Source of the DNA: Parvularcula sp964219355
GTDB lineage: Bacteria; Pseudomonadota; Alphaproteobacteria; Caulobacterales; Parvularculaceae
Direction: 5' to 3'
Assembly (NCBI GenBank): GCA_964219355.1
Contig: CAXPOZ010000001.1
Location: 806,001-870,000 of the forward strand
Length of the DNA stretch: 64,000 nt
Shown piece after piece: positions 33,607 through 42,853 of this stretch (position 1 is the first letter of the stretch; each line of letters opens with the position of its first letter). The position numbers were made by a program, and so were the translations under genes. The notes below the pieces were generated by a model. It saw only the letters and a program-made list of their open reading frames with translations, had not been told where the DNA came from and ran no database searches.

Positions 33607-36201
33607 TTAGAAGGCCCCGCCAGCACTGAAGCGAATGACCTGCTCTTCGTCATACTCTTCGCGGACCAGCGCTTCAGCAATATCGATCTGGACCGGGCCG
33701 AAAGGCGAGTTCCAGTTGATCGAGAGACCCGCTGAGACGCGGAGCGAGAAGTCATCCTGCACCGGCTCATCCCCAACCCCATTCCCGTCATAATCGATAT
33801 AGGAGAGGAGGTTCTGGTTCAGCAGCTTGTCATCCTCATCGATCACACCGACGGCACCGAAATCGGTGAAGAGTGCGGCGCGGATGCCCTGCTCAGGCGG
33901 GGTGGGAAGCGGAATTTTCGCCTCCAGTGTCCCGATAGCGTAGGCGCGTGCGCCGATCGCGCGATCGACTGTGTTCGTGCAGAGCGTGCCGACGGGGTCG
34001 CCGTCAAAGCGTTCATAACGGGCTGTCCCGGCAATCCGCGTCCCGCCAGAGCGGCACTGGATATAGCGGGGGCCGACACCAGCGACGTCAAAGCCGCGGA
34101 AGCCCCGGTTGCCGCCTTTGAAGAAGCGGTCGTTCACGCGAACGCCGTCATCGCCAAAGCCATCGACGTAGCCCGCATCAAATTTCAGCGCACCGACGAA
34201 ATCAAACGGCAGGCGCTGATAGATCGATCCGCGAGCGGTCGTCTGAAGGAAGTTCACATCACCGCCGACACCGGCGAGCGACTGGCCGACATCAAAACGC
34301 CAGCCGGCGCTTGGGTCGATCGGATCGTTCCGGCGGTCAAAGCGGAGGTTATAGCCAATCTGTGAGGTCAGGCGCTTACCGCGGCTGTCACAGGTCGGGT
34401 CAATGCTCGAGGTCAGGAAGTCACAGCGGTTGGCAACAACCGTGTTGGTGCCATTGAGCGTGAAGCTTGCGCCTGCAACCAGGATATCCTGCGGTGACTG
34501 ACCGGCGAGCAACGTCTGCTGGCCCGGGATCTCAAGCGTGATATCGTCCTGACGCAGAAGATAGCTGAGGCCAATCGAGCCGAATTCGGAAACCGGGAAG
34601 CCGACGTTCAGACCGGCGCCATAGCTGTCCGAAACAAAGCCCGCTTCTTCGAAGTCCGTGCGGTTGGCAAAGACCGAGAAGCCAGAGCGCAGGCGGCGAC
34701 CAAGGAAGTAAGGCTCAGTGAAACTGATCCGTGCCCGGCGGGTCCGAGAGGAGCCCGAAAGATCAAGCAGGAGATACTGGCCACGGCCAAGCAGGTTGCG
34801 TTGCTCAAGCTGGAAGTTGACGATGAACGCATCAGCCGAGCTGAAGCCCGCACCGACCTGGAAGGAGCCGGTCGACTGTTCGGTCACGGCAACATCGAGT
34901 TCCGTCCGGTCAGGCGCTGAGCCCGGCTGTTCGGTGACTTCGACTTCCGAGAAATAGCCAAGGCCCTTGATCCGGCGTTCCGAGCGCTCAACCAGCACCT
35001 TGTTGAAGGCATCGCCTTCGGCAAGCCGCATCTCACGGCGGATAACGCGGTCGAGGGTCTGGAAGTTACCGCGGATATTGATCCGCTCGACATAGACACG
35101 CGGGCCCTCATTGACCTCAAAGACGACATCGACCGTCTGGGTCTCAGGGTTCCGGGTCAGGCGCGGCTGAACATCGACGAAGGCGTAACCGGCGATCCCG
35201 GTTGCGTAAGTGATCGATTCTTCCGCCTGCTCCATAAGTTCGGAGTTGAACTGCATGCCCTGACGGATCGGGATGACCCGCTCGAGGCTTCCACCCGGCA
35301 CTTTTTCGAGCGATGTCCGCACATCGATCTTGCCGAATTCATATTGCGGACCCTCTTCCACCGTGAAGGTGATGTAGAAGTCCTCGCGGTCCGGCGTCAG
35401 CTCAGCGACAGCAGAGACAACAGAAAAGTCCGCATACCCTTGTTTCGTATAGAACTCGCGCAGCAGCTGGCGGTCATATTCGAGACGATCAGGGTCGTAG
35501 TTGTCGTTTGACTCAAGGAAATCCCACCAGCGCGTCTCAGCGGTCAGGACCGCCTTGCGCAGCTCGGCATCAGTGAATTCCTCATTGCCGATGAAGGTAA
35601 TCTTGGCGACACCAGTTTTCGGGCCTTCGTCGATCTCAAAGATGACGTCGACGCGATTCTGCGGCAGCTCGATGATTTTTGGCACCACAGTCGCAGCGAA
35701 TTTGCCCTGCGCGCGGTAGATATCAATGATCCGCTGAGTGTCGGCCTGGACCTTTGCGCGAGTGTAGATAGCGCGCGGCGAAAGCTGGAGCTCTTCGGTA
35801 AGCTTGTCTTCCTTGGTCTTGTTGCCCTCAAAGCGGACGCGGTTGACGATGGGGTTTTCCAGCACGTCGACGCGCATGGTCCCTTCATTGTCGAACGTGA
35901 TCTCTGCATCAGCAAAAAGGCCGGTGCCGAAGAGCGCTTTCAGCGAGGAGTCGATGACGATCTGGCTGACCGGCTGGCCCGGGCTGATCGGCAGATAGGA
36001 CCGGATGGTCCCTGATTCGATCCGCTGGTTGCCGGTGACTTCGATCCGCTGAACGATCGGAGACTGCTGGATCGCGCCCGGCTGGGCGGCGCCTTGCGGG
36101 GCCGGCTCCTGTGCCATGGCTGATGCTGAAAGTCCGATGATCAGGGGCGCAACACCGCCCATCAAGATTGCCTGAAAGCGTTTCGCGCCCATATCACCCA
36201 T
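33607..36201 (-). CDS. bamA: Outer-membrane protein assembly factor BamA
   Basis: An 864-residue protein (861 if started at 36192). A signal peptide ends near SASAMAQ. Five POTRA domains follow (about 45-430; the first begins IVQRIEVTGNQRIESGTI). The C-terminal Omp85 barrel contains FRGFD and FFKGGNRGF, typical of the VRGF/Y lid-lock region, and ends in the usual terminal Phe (SAGGAF). BamA folds beta-barrel proteins into the outer membrane. It lies between rseP and skp, as in most proteobacteria. Confidence 0.97.
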   Translation of the reverse strand: MGDMGAKRFQAILMGGVAPLIIGLSASAMAQEPAPQGAAQPGAIQQSPIVQRIEVTGNQRIESGTIRSYLPISPGQPVSQIVIDSSLKALFGTGLFADAEITFDNEGTMRVDVLENPIVNRVRFEGNKTKEDKLTEELQLSPRAIYTRAKVQADTQRIIDIYRAQGKFAATVVPKIIELPQNRVDVIFEIDEGPKTGVAKITFIGNEEFTDAELRKAVLTAETRWWDFLESNDNYDPDRLEYDRQLLREFYTKQGYADFSVVSAVAELTPDREDFYITFTVEEGPQYEFGKIDVRTSLEKVPGGSLERVIPIRQGMQFNSELMEQAEESITYATGIAGYAFVDVQPRLTRNPETQTVDVVFEVNEGPRVYVERINIRGNFQTLDRVIRREMRLAEGDAFNKVLVERSERRIKGLGYFSEVEVTEQPGSAPDRTELDVAVTEQSTGSFQVGAGFSSADAFIVNFQLEQRNLLGRGQYLLLDLSGSSRTRRARISFTEPYFLGRRLRSGFSVFANRTDFEEAGFVSDSYGAGLNVGFPVSEFGSIGLSYLLRQDDITLEIPGQQTLLAGQSPQDILVAGASFTLNGTNTVVANRCDFLTSSIDPTCDSRGKRLTSQIGYNLRFDRRNDPIDPSAGWRFDVGQSLAGVGGDVNFLQTTARGSIYQRLPFDFVGALKFDAGYVDGFGDDGVRVNDRFFKGGNRGFRGFDVAGVGPRYIQCRSGGTRIAGTARYERFDGDPVGTLCTNTVDRAIGARAYAIGTLEAKIPLPTPPEQGIRAALFTDFGAVGVIDEDDKLLNQNLLSYIDYDGNGVGDEPVQDDFSLRVSAGLSINWNSPFGPVQIDIAEALVREEYDEEQVIRFSAGGAF

Positions 36202-36273
36202 CCGTTAGACCTGCGGCGCCTTACGCCGGGTCGCCCTCAATACTCAACTCTCGCCTGCCGTCCAGTGCCAGCA

Positions 36274-37758
36274 TCAAAACAGGCCCACCACATCGTTGAC
36301 GATGACGAAGATCATGAACGTTCCGACGATCGCGAGGCCGATGCGGAACCCGATCCCCTGTATCCGGTCACTGAGTGGCCGCCCGGCGATAGCCTCGTAC
36401 GCGTAGTACACAAGGTGCCCCCCGTCCAGAACTGGGATTGGAAGGATATTCATGAACCCGATTGAGACAGAAATCAGCGCCGCGAGGTTGATGAAGGTCT
36501 GAAGGCTAATAAGAATGCGGTCTGTGAGTGGAATCTCGTAAGCCGGATTGAAGCCAGCCTCCGCTGCCTGTCCGGCATATTTCGCAATTTTCACGGGACC
36601 ACCGAGCTGGCGGGGGTCTTCCTTGAAGGAAATCAGACGGCCCAGATAGCGCACGGTGACGCCTAGCACTTCGCCGACCTGCTCGACTCCGGCCTTCGCG
36701 GCGGCTGCCGGGCCAAGCCGCTGGAGCGGATCGCGTTTCGGCCCAAGACCAAGCGTATCAAAGCTCAGCTCATTGCCTTCGGTGTCCGTCACGGTGACGG
36801 AATAGATTTCCACATCGAAGGTCATCTCCTGACCATCGCGTTCAATGATGACCGGCACCGTCTCACCGGCGCGCCCCTCCGTAACGAGCCCGATATCCGA
36901 CCATGTGAAAATCGGCTGGCCATCAACGGAAAGAACCCGGTCGCCCGCCTCAAGCCCGGCCTTCGCCGCTGTCGAGTCGTCAATCACCACCCCGATCACG
37001 GGGTCGGTAAAGGCGACAATGCCGAGCTGTCCGACGCGGACTTCATTCCCAAAGCCATCCGTCTGAGTGACGCGCTTGGGCACGGCAATCAGCGTCAGCT
37101 CCCTGCCGTCGCGTTCGACTTCAAAGGTCAGCGTTTCCCCGGAGGAAAGCTTCACCCGCGTCGCCATATCCGTGAAATCGCGCACCCGACGACCATTGAG
37201 CGTGAGGATCTTGTCGCCGGCTTCAAAGCCTGCCTCATCGGCTGCGGTCTCGGCCTGTACCCGTCCGACAACGGGCGTGATTTCCTGCGTCCCGACAGTG
37301 GCGAATAGGATCGCAAAGATCACCGCGCCAAGAATGAAATTCGAGAACGGCCCTGCGGCGACGACCGCCATGCGCTGCCAGACCGGTTTGAAATGGAAGC
37401 AGACCTTTTTCTCTTCTTCGGTCAGCACCGCGGCAAGGCGGTCCTTTTCCGAATTGAACTGGGTCGTCATCGGATGGTCTTCATGCTCATCCGCGCTGGT
37501 GCCTGCGGAAGCCGCATTCGCATCGCCGAAGAATTTGACGAACCCGCCCAGCGGAATCGCGGCGATCTTCCAGACTGTGCCTTTCTTGTCGGTCCATTTG
37601 AGCATCGCCGGGCCAAAGCCGATCGAGAACGTATCGACCCGGATCCCGCAGAGCCGCGCCACTTTGAAATGGCCGTACTCATGGATGAAGACGATGAAGG
37701 CGAGGAGGACCGCAAAAGCAGCCAGAGAAATCCCGATAGAAACCAGTAATTCGATCAT
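36274..37758 (-). CDS. rseP: Site-2 protease RseP
   Basis: A 494-residue intramembrane zinc protease. HEYGH (His26, Glu27, His30) lies in the first membrane helix, two PDZ domains span about 160-330, and the third zinc ligand is in PIPVLDGGH near residue 450. RseP cuts anti-sigma factors and signal-peptide remnants. About 40 extra polar residues (DEHEDHPMTTQFNSEKD region) precede the first PDZ domain. The cluster position between dxr and bamA is typical. Confidence 0.95.
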   Translation of the reverse strand: MIELLVSIGISLAAFAVLLAFIVFIHEYGHFKVARLCGIRVDTFSIGFGPAMLKWTDKKGTVWKIAAIPLGGFVKFFGDANAASAGTSADEHEDHPMTTQFNSEKDRLAAVLTEEEKKVCFHFKPVWQRMAVVAAGPFSNFILGAVIFAILFATVGTQEITPVVGRVQAETAADEAGFEAGDKILTLNGRRVRDFTDMATRVKLSSGETLTFEVERDGRELTLIAVPKRVTQTDGFGNEVRVGQLGIVAFTDPVIGVVIDDSTAAKAGLEAGDRVLSVDGQPIFTWSDIGLVTEGRAGETVPVIIERDGQEMTFDVEIYSVTVTDTEGNELSFDTLGLGPKRDPLQRLGPAAAAKAGVEQVGEVLGVTVRYLGRLISFKEDPRQLGGPVKIAKYAGQAAEAGFNPAYEIPLTDRILISLQTFINLAALISVSIGFMNILPIPVLDGGHLVYYAYEAIAGRPLSDRIQGIGFRIGLAIVGTFMIFVIVNDVVGLF

Positions 37759-37794
37759 GAAAATTGATACCCGCGCAGCCGCGCCCTGTTCTAT

Positions 37795-38976
37795 TTAACC
37801 GTTGAGCCGTGCGATGCGCTGGCGCGCTGCTTCACGGGATGCTGCATCCGCCGAAAGGACCGCCTCAAGTTCTGTCGAGACACCTTCCGGCCGCGCCGAT
37901 GCGAGACAATGATCGGTGATCTCCGCAATGTCCAGAAAACCGATGTGACCGTTGAGAAAGGCTTCGACCGCCACTTCATTCGCGGCATTCATCACCGCCG
38001 TCATCAGCCCGCCCTCATCAAGACTTTCACGCGCCTGCCGCAAAGCGGGGAAGCGCTCCTCATCCGGTGTCTCGAAGGTCATGGTGCCAATCTTTGCAAA
38101 ATCGAGGGGCTCAACCGGAGTCGGGATCCGATCCGGCCAGGCGAGCGTCGAGGCAACCGGCACCGTCATGTCAGGCGGCCCGAGCTGCGCCAGCACCGAG
38201 CCATCAACATAATCGACCATCGAGTGAATGACCGACTGCGGATGAACCAGGATCTCAATCTTCTCCTTCGGCGTCGGGAAGAGATAGGCGGCCTCGATCC
38301 GTTCAAGGCCCTTGTTCATCATGGTCGCGCTATCGACCGAGATCTTCGCGCCCATCGTCCAGTTCGGATGGGCGACGGCTTCCGCCGGGGTGATCCCAGC
38401 CAGCGTCGTGCGACAGCGTTCACGGAACGGCCCGCCGGAGGCAGTCAGAATGATCCTCCGTATCCGCTCAGGGCGTTCGAAATCATAGACCTGAAAAATC
38501 GCGTTATGCTCGGAGTCGACCGGCAGGAGCCGCCCGCCGCCCTTGGCCATCGCTGCCAGCACCGCATCGCCCGCGCAGACAAGGCATTCCTTGTTGGCAA
38601 AGGCGATATCCGCACCGCGCGTGGCGGCGGCCAGCAAAGGCTGGATGCCTGCCGCGCCGACGATCGCCGCCATGACCCAGCCCGCATCCATCATCGCTGC
38701 TTCAATCACCGCCTCGACCCCCGCGCCATGGCGGATGCCGGTCCCGGCCAACGCGTCGGCTAGCGCAGGGCCTGCCGCCTCGTCACAGACAGCGGCGAAC
38801 TCCGCCCGGTGAGCGATCGCAAGCTCTGCCAGTTCTTTCGCATTGGAATTGGCGGTGAGGGCCACGACCTCGATATCGGCTTCGCCCGCGGCGTTCGACG
38901 CCTCAATCAGCGACAGTGTGGTTGTCCCGACGGAGCCGGTGGCCCCCAAAACTGTCACGCGCCGAGAAAGCGTCAT
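37795..38976 (-). CDS. dxr: 1-deoxy-D-xylulose 5-phosphate reductoisomerase
   Basis: A 393-residue NADPH-dependent enzyme of the non-mevalonate isoprenoid pathway. RRVTVLGATGSVGTTTL is the cofactor site; LPVDSEHNAIFQ, TASGGPFR and WTMGAKISVDSATMMNKGLE carry the metal and substrate residues. Its product feeds UppS, encoded at 43783-44559. Directly downstream of cdsA in the minus-strand cluster. Confidence 0.97.
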   Translation of the reverse strand: MTLSRRVTVLGATGSVGTTTLSLIEASNAAGEADIEVVALTANSNAKELAELAIAHRAEFAAVCDEAAGPALADALAGTGIRHGAGVEAVIEAAMMDAGWVMAAIVGAAGIQPLLAAATRGADIAFANKECLVCAGDAVLAAMAKGGGRLLPVDSEHNAIFQVYDFERPERIRRIILTASGGPFRERCRTTLAGITPAEAVAHPNWTMGAKISVDSATMMNKGLERIEAAYLFPTPKEKIEILVHPQSVIHSMVDYVDGSVLAQLGPPDMTVPVASTLAWPDRIPTPVEPLDFAKIGTMTFETPDEERFPALRQARESLDEGGLMTAVMNAANEVAVEAFLNGHIGFLDIAEITDHCLASARPEGVSTELEAVLSADAASREAARQRIARLNG

Positions 38977-39006
38977 TCCTGAAACCCTGATTGCCTGTTC
39001 TTCGTC

Positions 39007-39828
39007 TTAGGCAATGCCTTGCCCGCGGGCCACCAGTAAGAGTGCAAGAGCTGTTGCGGCAAGGATAAACCCGTCGAGCCGGTCGAGGACGCCGCCATGG
39101 CCGGGGAACGCCCCGCCCGTATCCTTGACCCCATAAGCCCGCTTCAGTGCGCTTTCGAGAAGGTCGCCTGCAATCGTTGCTAGCGCCAGCGCAAAGCCTG
39201 TCAGCATCAGCCTTTGCGGTGTGAGCAGCAGCCCGCTCATCAGGCCGATGACCATCGCTGCCGCTGCGCCGCAAAAGAGCCCGCCAATCGCCCCGCTCCA
39301 CGTCTTGCCCGGTGAGAGCTTCTCCCACAGCTTCGGCCCGCCGATGAAAGTGCCGAAAAGATAGGCGCCACTATCGGTCGCCCAGACGACCCCGAACAGA
39401 ACCAGCGTCAGCCCGAGACCTGTCTCAGGGATATGCCTTATAAAGAGGACCGCAATGGCGGGCAGGACGAGATAGACCGCCCCGACCAGCGGCCAGGACA
39501 CCGCTGGCTTCTTTCGCAGCTCCAGAATGGTGGCGAGCCCCCCGCCCCCGAGCGCAAGGCCGATGGCCAGCCAGTACTGCCCACCTGCCGCAAAAAACAC
39601 CGCCGCGATCGCGGTGAATGAAAGCGTATAAAAACCGCGGGAGAATTCCGCCCGGTCGACAATCCGCGCCCATTCGAAAATCAGGATGATCACCATGAAG
39701 GCGATCAGCGCCGAATAGGCGCGCCCGCCCCAGACCACGACCCCGACCGCAATCGGGATCAGGACGGCAGCCGTCAGCGCACGGGTGAGCAGCCCGCGCA
39801 TTTTCGATGCGGACTTGTCTTCACTCAC
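39007..39828 (-). CDS. cdsA: Phosphatidate cytidylyltransferase
   Basis: A 273-residue membrane enzyme making CDP-diacylglycerol. It has about seven hydrophobic segments and the C-terminal signature SALKRAYGVKDTGGAFPGHGGVLDRLD. GTG 39828 is the first possible start, and no convincing ribosome binding site precedes it; ATG at residue 10 is an alternative. The usual upstream neighbour uppS is missing from this position because nearly 4 kb of accessory genes intervene, which may have changed how this gene is expressed. Confidence 0.95.
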   Translation of the reverse strand: MSEDKSASKMRGLLTRALTAAVLIPIAVGVVVWGGRAYSALIAFMVIILIFEWARIVDRAEFSRGFYTLSFTAIAAVFFAAGGQYWLAIGLALGGGGLATILELRKKPAVSWPLVGAVYLVLPAIAVLFIRHIPETGLGLTLVLFGVVWATDSGAYLFGTFIGGPKLWEKLSPGKTWSGAIGGLFCGAAAAMVIGLMSGLLLTPQRLMLTGFALALATIAGDLLESALKRAYGVKDTGGAFPGHGGVLDRLDGFILAATALALLLVARGQGIA

Positions 39829-39936
39829 GACTGGCGGATCGGTGTCACTGATGGGTCTTCTCCCGACGAAAAGGCGCGGGGCCGGTCATGGCCGCGCGCC
39901 GTTCTGTCAGGTTACGGGAAGAGGGAAAAGCTCCCC

Positions 39937-40569
39937 TTACCAGCGAATGAATTTCGGCATCAGCAGATAGGAGGCAGCCGAGACGACCGCGATGCCCGCG
40001 CCGTACCAGAGACCCAGATACCAGATCGAGACCATCGGGCATTGAAGCGAGAAGACAAAGGCACCGAAGGCCCCGCCGGCAAGCCCCGCAAGGAAGGCCG
40101 ACCTGCCCGGCTGGGTCGAAGCGCCGTTCATCATCAGCATACCAAGGACCAGCGTGACCGGCAGCGCAAGACTCGCAACCGAGATCGCACAATGCATCCC
40201 CGCAGACGGCACAAAGCTCGCTGAGAAACTGCCCCGCCAGGTGAAATCAAAGACGAGGATAGACGTCGCAAGCACGCTTAAAATGATCGCCAGTGTCCCC
40301 TCGCCGATCCGCTTTGCCGCCGGATTAAGCGACAGAATCGCCAGCGTGATCGCCGCGACGGCAAGTGCGCCGAAAATCACGAACTTCGCCGTCATGCGAA
40401 CAGGGTCGGCCGCATAAGCCGCCGCCAAAATCTGCGAATCAAAAAAGTAGGTGAAACCGACCAGCTCGATCGCGGCGACAGCCAGAACAGCAAGCAGCTC
40501 AAGCCCGGCATGGCGCCGGGCAACAGGTTCAGCGGTGGCGGTCAGGCCATTGATGAAATCACTACTCAT
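39937..40569 (-). CDS. NrsF-type (DUF1109) transmembrane anti-sigma factor
   Basis: A 210-residue protein with six hydrophobic segments, a polar N-terminus (MSSDFINGLTATAEPVARRH) and Cys in SAGMHCAISVA and SLQCPMVSIW. DUF1109 proteins such as Caulobacter NrsF hold an ECF sigma factor at the membrane, and the two conserved cysteines are needed for the response to metals or oxidants. It overlaps the upstream sigma gene by 8 bp, as in that system. Signal is inferred, not shown. Confidence 0.88.
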   Translation of the reverse strand: MSSDFINGLTATAEPVARRHAGLELLAVLAVAAIELVGFTYFFDSQILAAAYAADPVRMTAKFVIFGALAVAAITLAILSLNPAAKRIGEGTLAIILSVLATSILVFDFTWRGSFSASFVPSAGMHCAISVASLALPVTLVLGMLMMNGASTQPGRSAFLAGLAGGAFGAFVFSLQCPMVSIWYLGLWYGAGIAVVSAASYLLMPKFIRW

Positions 40570-41134
40570 ACGATTTCTCCAACAGTTTCATCAGTTTCTT
40601 CCGTGCCCGGTGGATATTGACTTTAACGAGAGAGGCACTTTGTCCCGTCGCCATGGAGATTTCCTCAACCGATCGGCCCTCGATCTTGGCAAGTTTCAGG
40701 ACCGTCGCCTGCGCCTCCGGCAAATGGCCGAGCACATTCTCGAGTACGATCCGGGAGAGGACAGTCTCCTCATGACTGTCGATCCCGTGGTCATCATCAA
40801 GCTCTGACTGCTCATGCCGGTAATGGCTGCGCAGCCGGTCGAGCCATTTGAACCTGGCGATCGCAACGAACCATGGCGGGAAGGGTCTCGATGGATCGTA
40901 GGTGTGGCGTTTCCTGTGGACGGCGAGCAGGGTCTCCTGAATCGCGTCCTCGACATGTTCGGGCGCCAGCCGGCGCGGCAGGTAGGTTTTCAGCCATGCC
41001 TCGCACTGGGTCAGCGCCTCATTATAGGCTCGCTTGTCGCCTTTCTGAGCGCGCGCCATGAGCTCACCAACAGGCGCAAGGTCGATACCCGGCACCCGCC
41101 GCTTGCTCTGTTCCGGAAACTTCACAACTTCCAT
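40562..41134 (-). CDS. ECF sigma factor (SigF-type)
   Basis: A 190-residue sigma-70-family regulator. Region 2 runs from about residue 38 to 105 (HVEDAIQETLLAVHRKRHTYD, PWFVAIARFKWLDRLRSHYR), and region 4 from about 135 to 185 (LPEAQATVLKLAKIEGRSVEEI, VKVNIHRARKKLMKLL). It is paired with the downstream NrsF-like gene. A match to the Caulobacter SigF promoter motif lies 45 bp upstream, so it probably activates its own transcription when released. Confidence 0.92.
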   Translation of the reverse strand: MEVVKFPEQSKRRVPGIDLAPVGELMARAQKGDKRAYNEALTQCEAWLKTYLPRRLAPEHVEDAIQETLLAVHRKRHTYDPSRPFPPWFVAIARFKWLDRLRSHYRHEQSELDDDHGIDSHEETVLSRIVLENVLGHLPEAQATVLKLAKIEGRSVEEISMATGQSASLVKVNIHRARKKLMKLLEKSYE

Positions 41135-41178
41135 GCTCTCCCTCGCCGCGCTCCCGCGATGTCGGTTTCAACGGCTTA

Positions 41179-41203
41179 TTCGCCGTGCCGCCGCAGAGGT
41201 TAC
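41179..41203 (-). promoter_or_regulatory. Putative SigF-type ECF promoter
   Basis: On the minus strand GTAACC (41203-41198) is followed after 15 bases by CGAA (41182-41179). Caulobacter SigF promoters are described as GTAACC and CGAA separated by 16 bases, as recalled. This is the only such pair noticed in an intergenic region of the window, and it sits upstream of the ECF sigma gene itself. Confidence 0.65.
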
Positions 41204-41223
41204 ATGGGGCGGGAATGCCACGT

Positions 41224-41251
41224 AAAAAAGAAGGCCCGTTTCTGGGCCTTC
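41224..41251 (-). terminator. Terminator of the membrane-protein gene
   Basis: Minus-strand GAAGGCCC and GGGCCTTC form an 8-bp stem with a 6-base loop, followed by six T. It lies 30 bp past the stop of the gene at 41282 and before the ECF promoter, insulating the sigma operon. Confidence 0.85.
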
Positions 41252-41281
41252 CTCGTCTCGCTTGACTCTGACACTGCATTT

Positions 41282-41791
41282 TCAGCTCTCTCGCGGACCG
41301 AAAGATCGGAGATGCCTGTCGTCAAACAGATCCCGGTGTCTTCTGACCTGCAGTCGCGCCAGTTTCCCCTTCACTGGGAAACTGCCCAGAAATGCACATA
41401 AGACCCCCGCAACCATTGGCATCATTTCAAGAAACGAAGCGTCACTGGCCGGGACTGGCGAAAGTATTATGGCCAGAAAGCCAGCAGTCCGGAGCAGAAG
41501 CTGCACTGATCCGCACATGACCCAGAACATGAAAATATCGAGATAGGCATCCGCACTTGATTGATGATCCCTACCAAGACGACTTTTGAGAATATACACG
41601 ATAGCCTTCGAGCCAATCCACCACATGGCTGCACAGGCCAGGATCACTACCTCTGTAATCAGAATAAATTTCGGCAACCACGATGGAATATTACCGATGG
41701 TGACCCAGCCACTAATTCTCAGCAATGCTGGTACCAGCAAAACCAGAAGTAAGCGCATAGTAATTCCAAATATGTATTGATGCCGCTTCAT
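41282..41791 (-). CDS. Hypothetical membrane protein, 169 aa, AT-rich
   Basis: ATG 41791 follows GAGGCGGGA. About four hydrophobic segments are present: residues ~7-25, 34-55, ~80-105 and ~112-135, then a basic tail (KLARLQVRRHRD). No family was recognised. Its base composition is clearly more AT-rich than its neighbours, and it is bounded by terminators at both ends, so it forms a single-gene unit. This suggests recent acquisition. Confidence 0.55.
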   Translation of the reverse strand: MKRHQYIFGITMRLLLVLLVPALLRISGWVTIGNIPSWLPKFILITEVVILACAAMWWIGSKAIVYILKSRLGRDHQSSADAYLDIFMFWVMCGSVQLLLRTAGFLAIILSPVPASDASFLEMMPMVAGVLCAFLGSFPVKGKLARLQVRRHRDLFDDRHLRSFGPRES

Positions 41792-41905
41792 TCCCGCCTC
41801 CTCATCGCTGACTGATTCCGCCTCATCAATTTCAATATCGCCCAGCACCCCTCTCCTTTGGGGAGAACAACACCGCCACCACATGTAATACGTGTAAGAA
41901 TAAAT

Positions 41906-41938
41906 AAAAACGCCGCTGCAAATCGCAGCGGCGTTTTT
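41906..41938. terminator. Bidirectional terminator
   Basis: AAAAACGCCGCTGC at 41906-41919 and its complement at 41925-41938 form a 14-bp stem with a 5-base loop and flanking A and T runs. It lies 24 bp past the stop of the gene at 41962 and ahead of the AT-rich membrane gene. Confidence 0.92.
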
Positions 41939-41961
41939 TGACAGGAATGAATCCTAAGCCT

Positions 41962-42822
41962 TCACGGCTCCTCGCTTCCATTGCAGCCGAAAATGCTGAG
42001 CATCACATCCTTTGTAACCCAGCATTCATCAGGATCAAAAATGTCAGCTCCGTCAACCTCAACGCTCGACATCGTAATCTCCACACGATCATTCTCGATG
42101 CGTTGCGCAACGACCGCCACGGCAGAATCACTGCCAATCGCCGCAAAGCAGACAGCTTCTCTCATCTGTGTCCAGAACGCTTCATCGGCCGACGTTTCAG
42201 CCGCATCAGTTACGAGCGTCGGACGACCATAGCTGACCAGCCCGCGGGGCGCCCTCGTAAGAAACGTCAGGCTTGAATCATAAACATACGCCTTCTCGAG
42301 AAGACCACGGCGGCGGCGGCGAGGAATCGCAAGCAGAGCGTCATTCAAAAGGATACGAAGCCCAGAAACACGCCACGGATTTGCACGGATCTCCCAATCC
42401 TCAAACTTCTCCGGGCGAATTGATGCCGCAGAGGAAAGAAGAAAGGGCTCCTGACGAAGCATAGCCCTAAAGACACGAAAACAGGCTCCCGCCTGTGCCA
42501 TATCCTTGATCCGCGTGACGGTACGTTTCGTCAGCGCATTGTCCCGCACATCGGCCCTGTCGCCACCAGCGTAGAAAAGTTCGTCCAGAACGTCTTTCTT
42601 CTGGGCACCTTCCGAAATCTGCACCGGGCGCTGCGTCACATCCCCCTCGATGTCATATCGTTCATCCTCAGTGAAAACCACCTGCGGCGCCGAAACTGCC
42701 AATTGCGCACGGATGATCTCGCTTGATGAGAGGAACTTAATACCCTCATCTCCTTCATCGCACGGACAATCACTCCTCAAAAGGGCAGCCGCCGAATTAT
42801 CTAACAAATGTCCATTACTCAT
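41962..42822 (-). CDS. Unknown protein, partner of the sigma-like gene
   Basis: A 286-residue soluble protein beginning MSNGHLLDNSAAALL at ATG 42822 with GGAG 9 bp upstream. No signal peptide or membrane segment is seen. A basic RRRRRGLLEKA stretch lies near residue 170, and the C-terminus (SSVEVDGADIFDPDECWVTKD) is acidic. No family was recognised. It starts 31 bp after the sigma-like gene and ends in a strong terminator, so the two form an operon. By analogy with sigma/anti-sigma pairs it might modulate its neighbour, but no known anti-sigma motif is visible. Confidence 0.55.
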   Translation of the reverse strand: MSNGHLLDNSAAALLRSDCPCDEGDEGIKFLSSSEIIRAQLAVSAPQVVFTEDERYDIEGDVTQRPVQISEGAQKKDVLDELFYAGGDRADVRDNALTKRTVTRIKDMAQAGACFRVFRAMLRQEPFLLSSAASIRPEKFEDWEIRANPWRVSGLRILLNDALLAIPRRRRRGLLEKAYVYDSSLTFLTRAPRGLVSYGRPTLVTDAAETSADEAFWTQMREAVCFAAIGSDSAVAVVAQRIENDRVEITMSSVEVDGADIFDPDECWVTKDVMLSIFGCNGSEEP

Positions 42823-42853
42823 GGGTATTTCTCCATCAATCCCATATGCGAAA

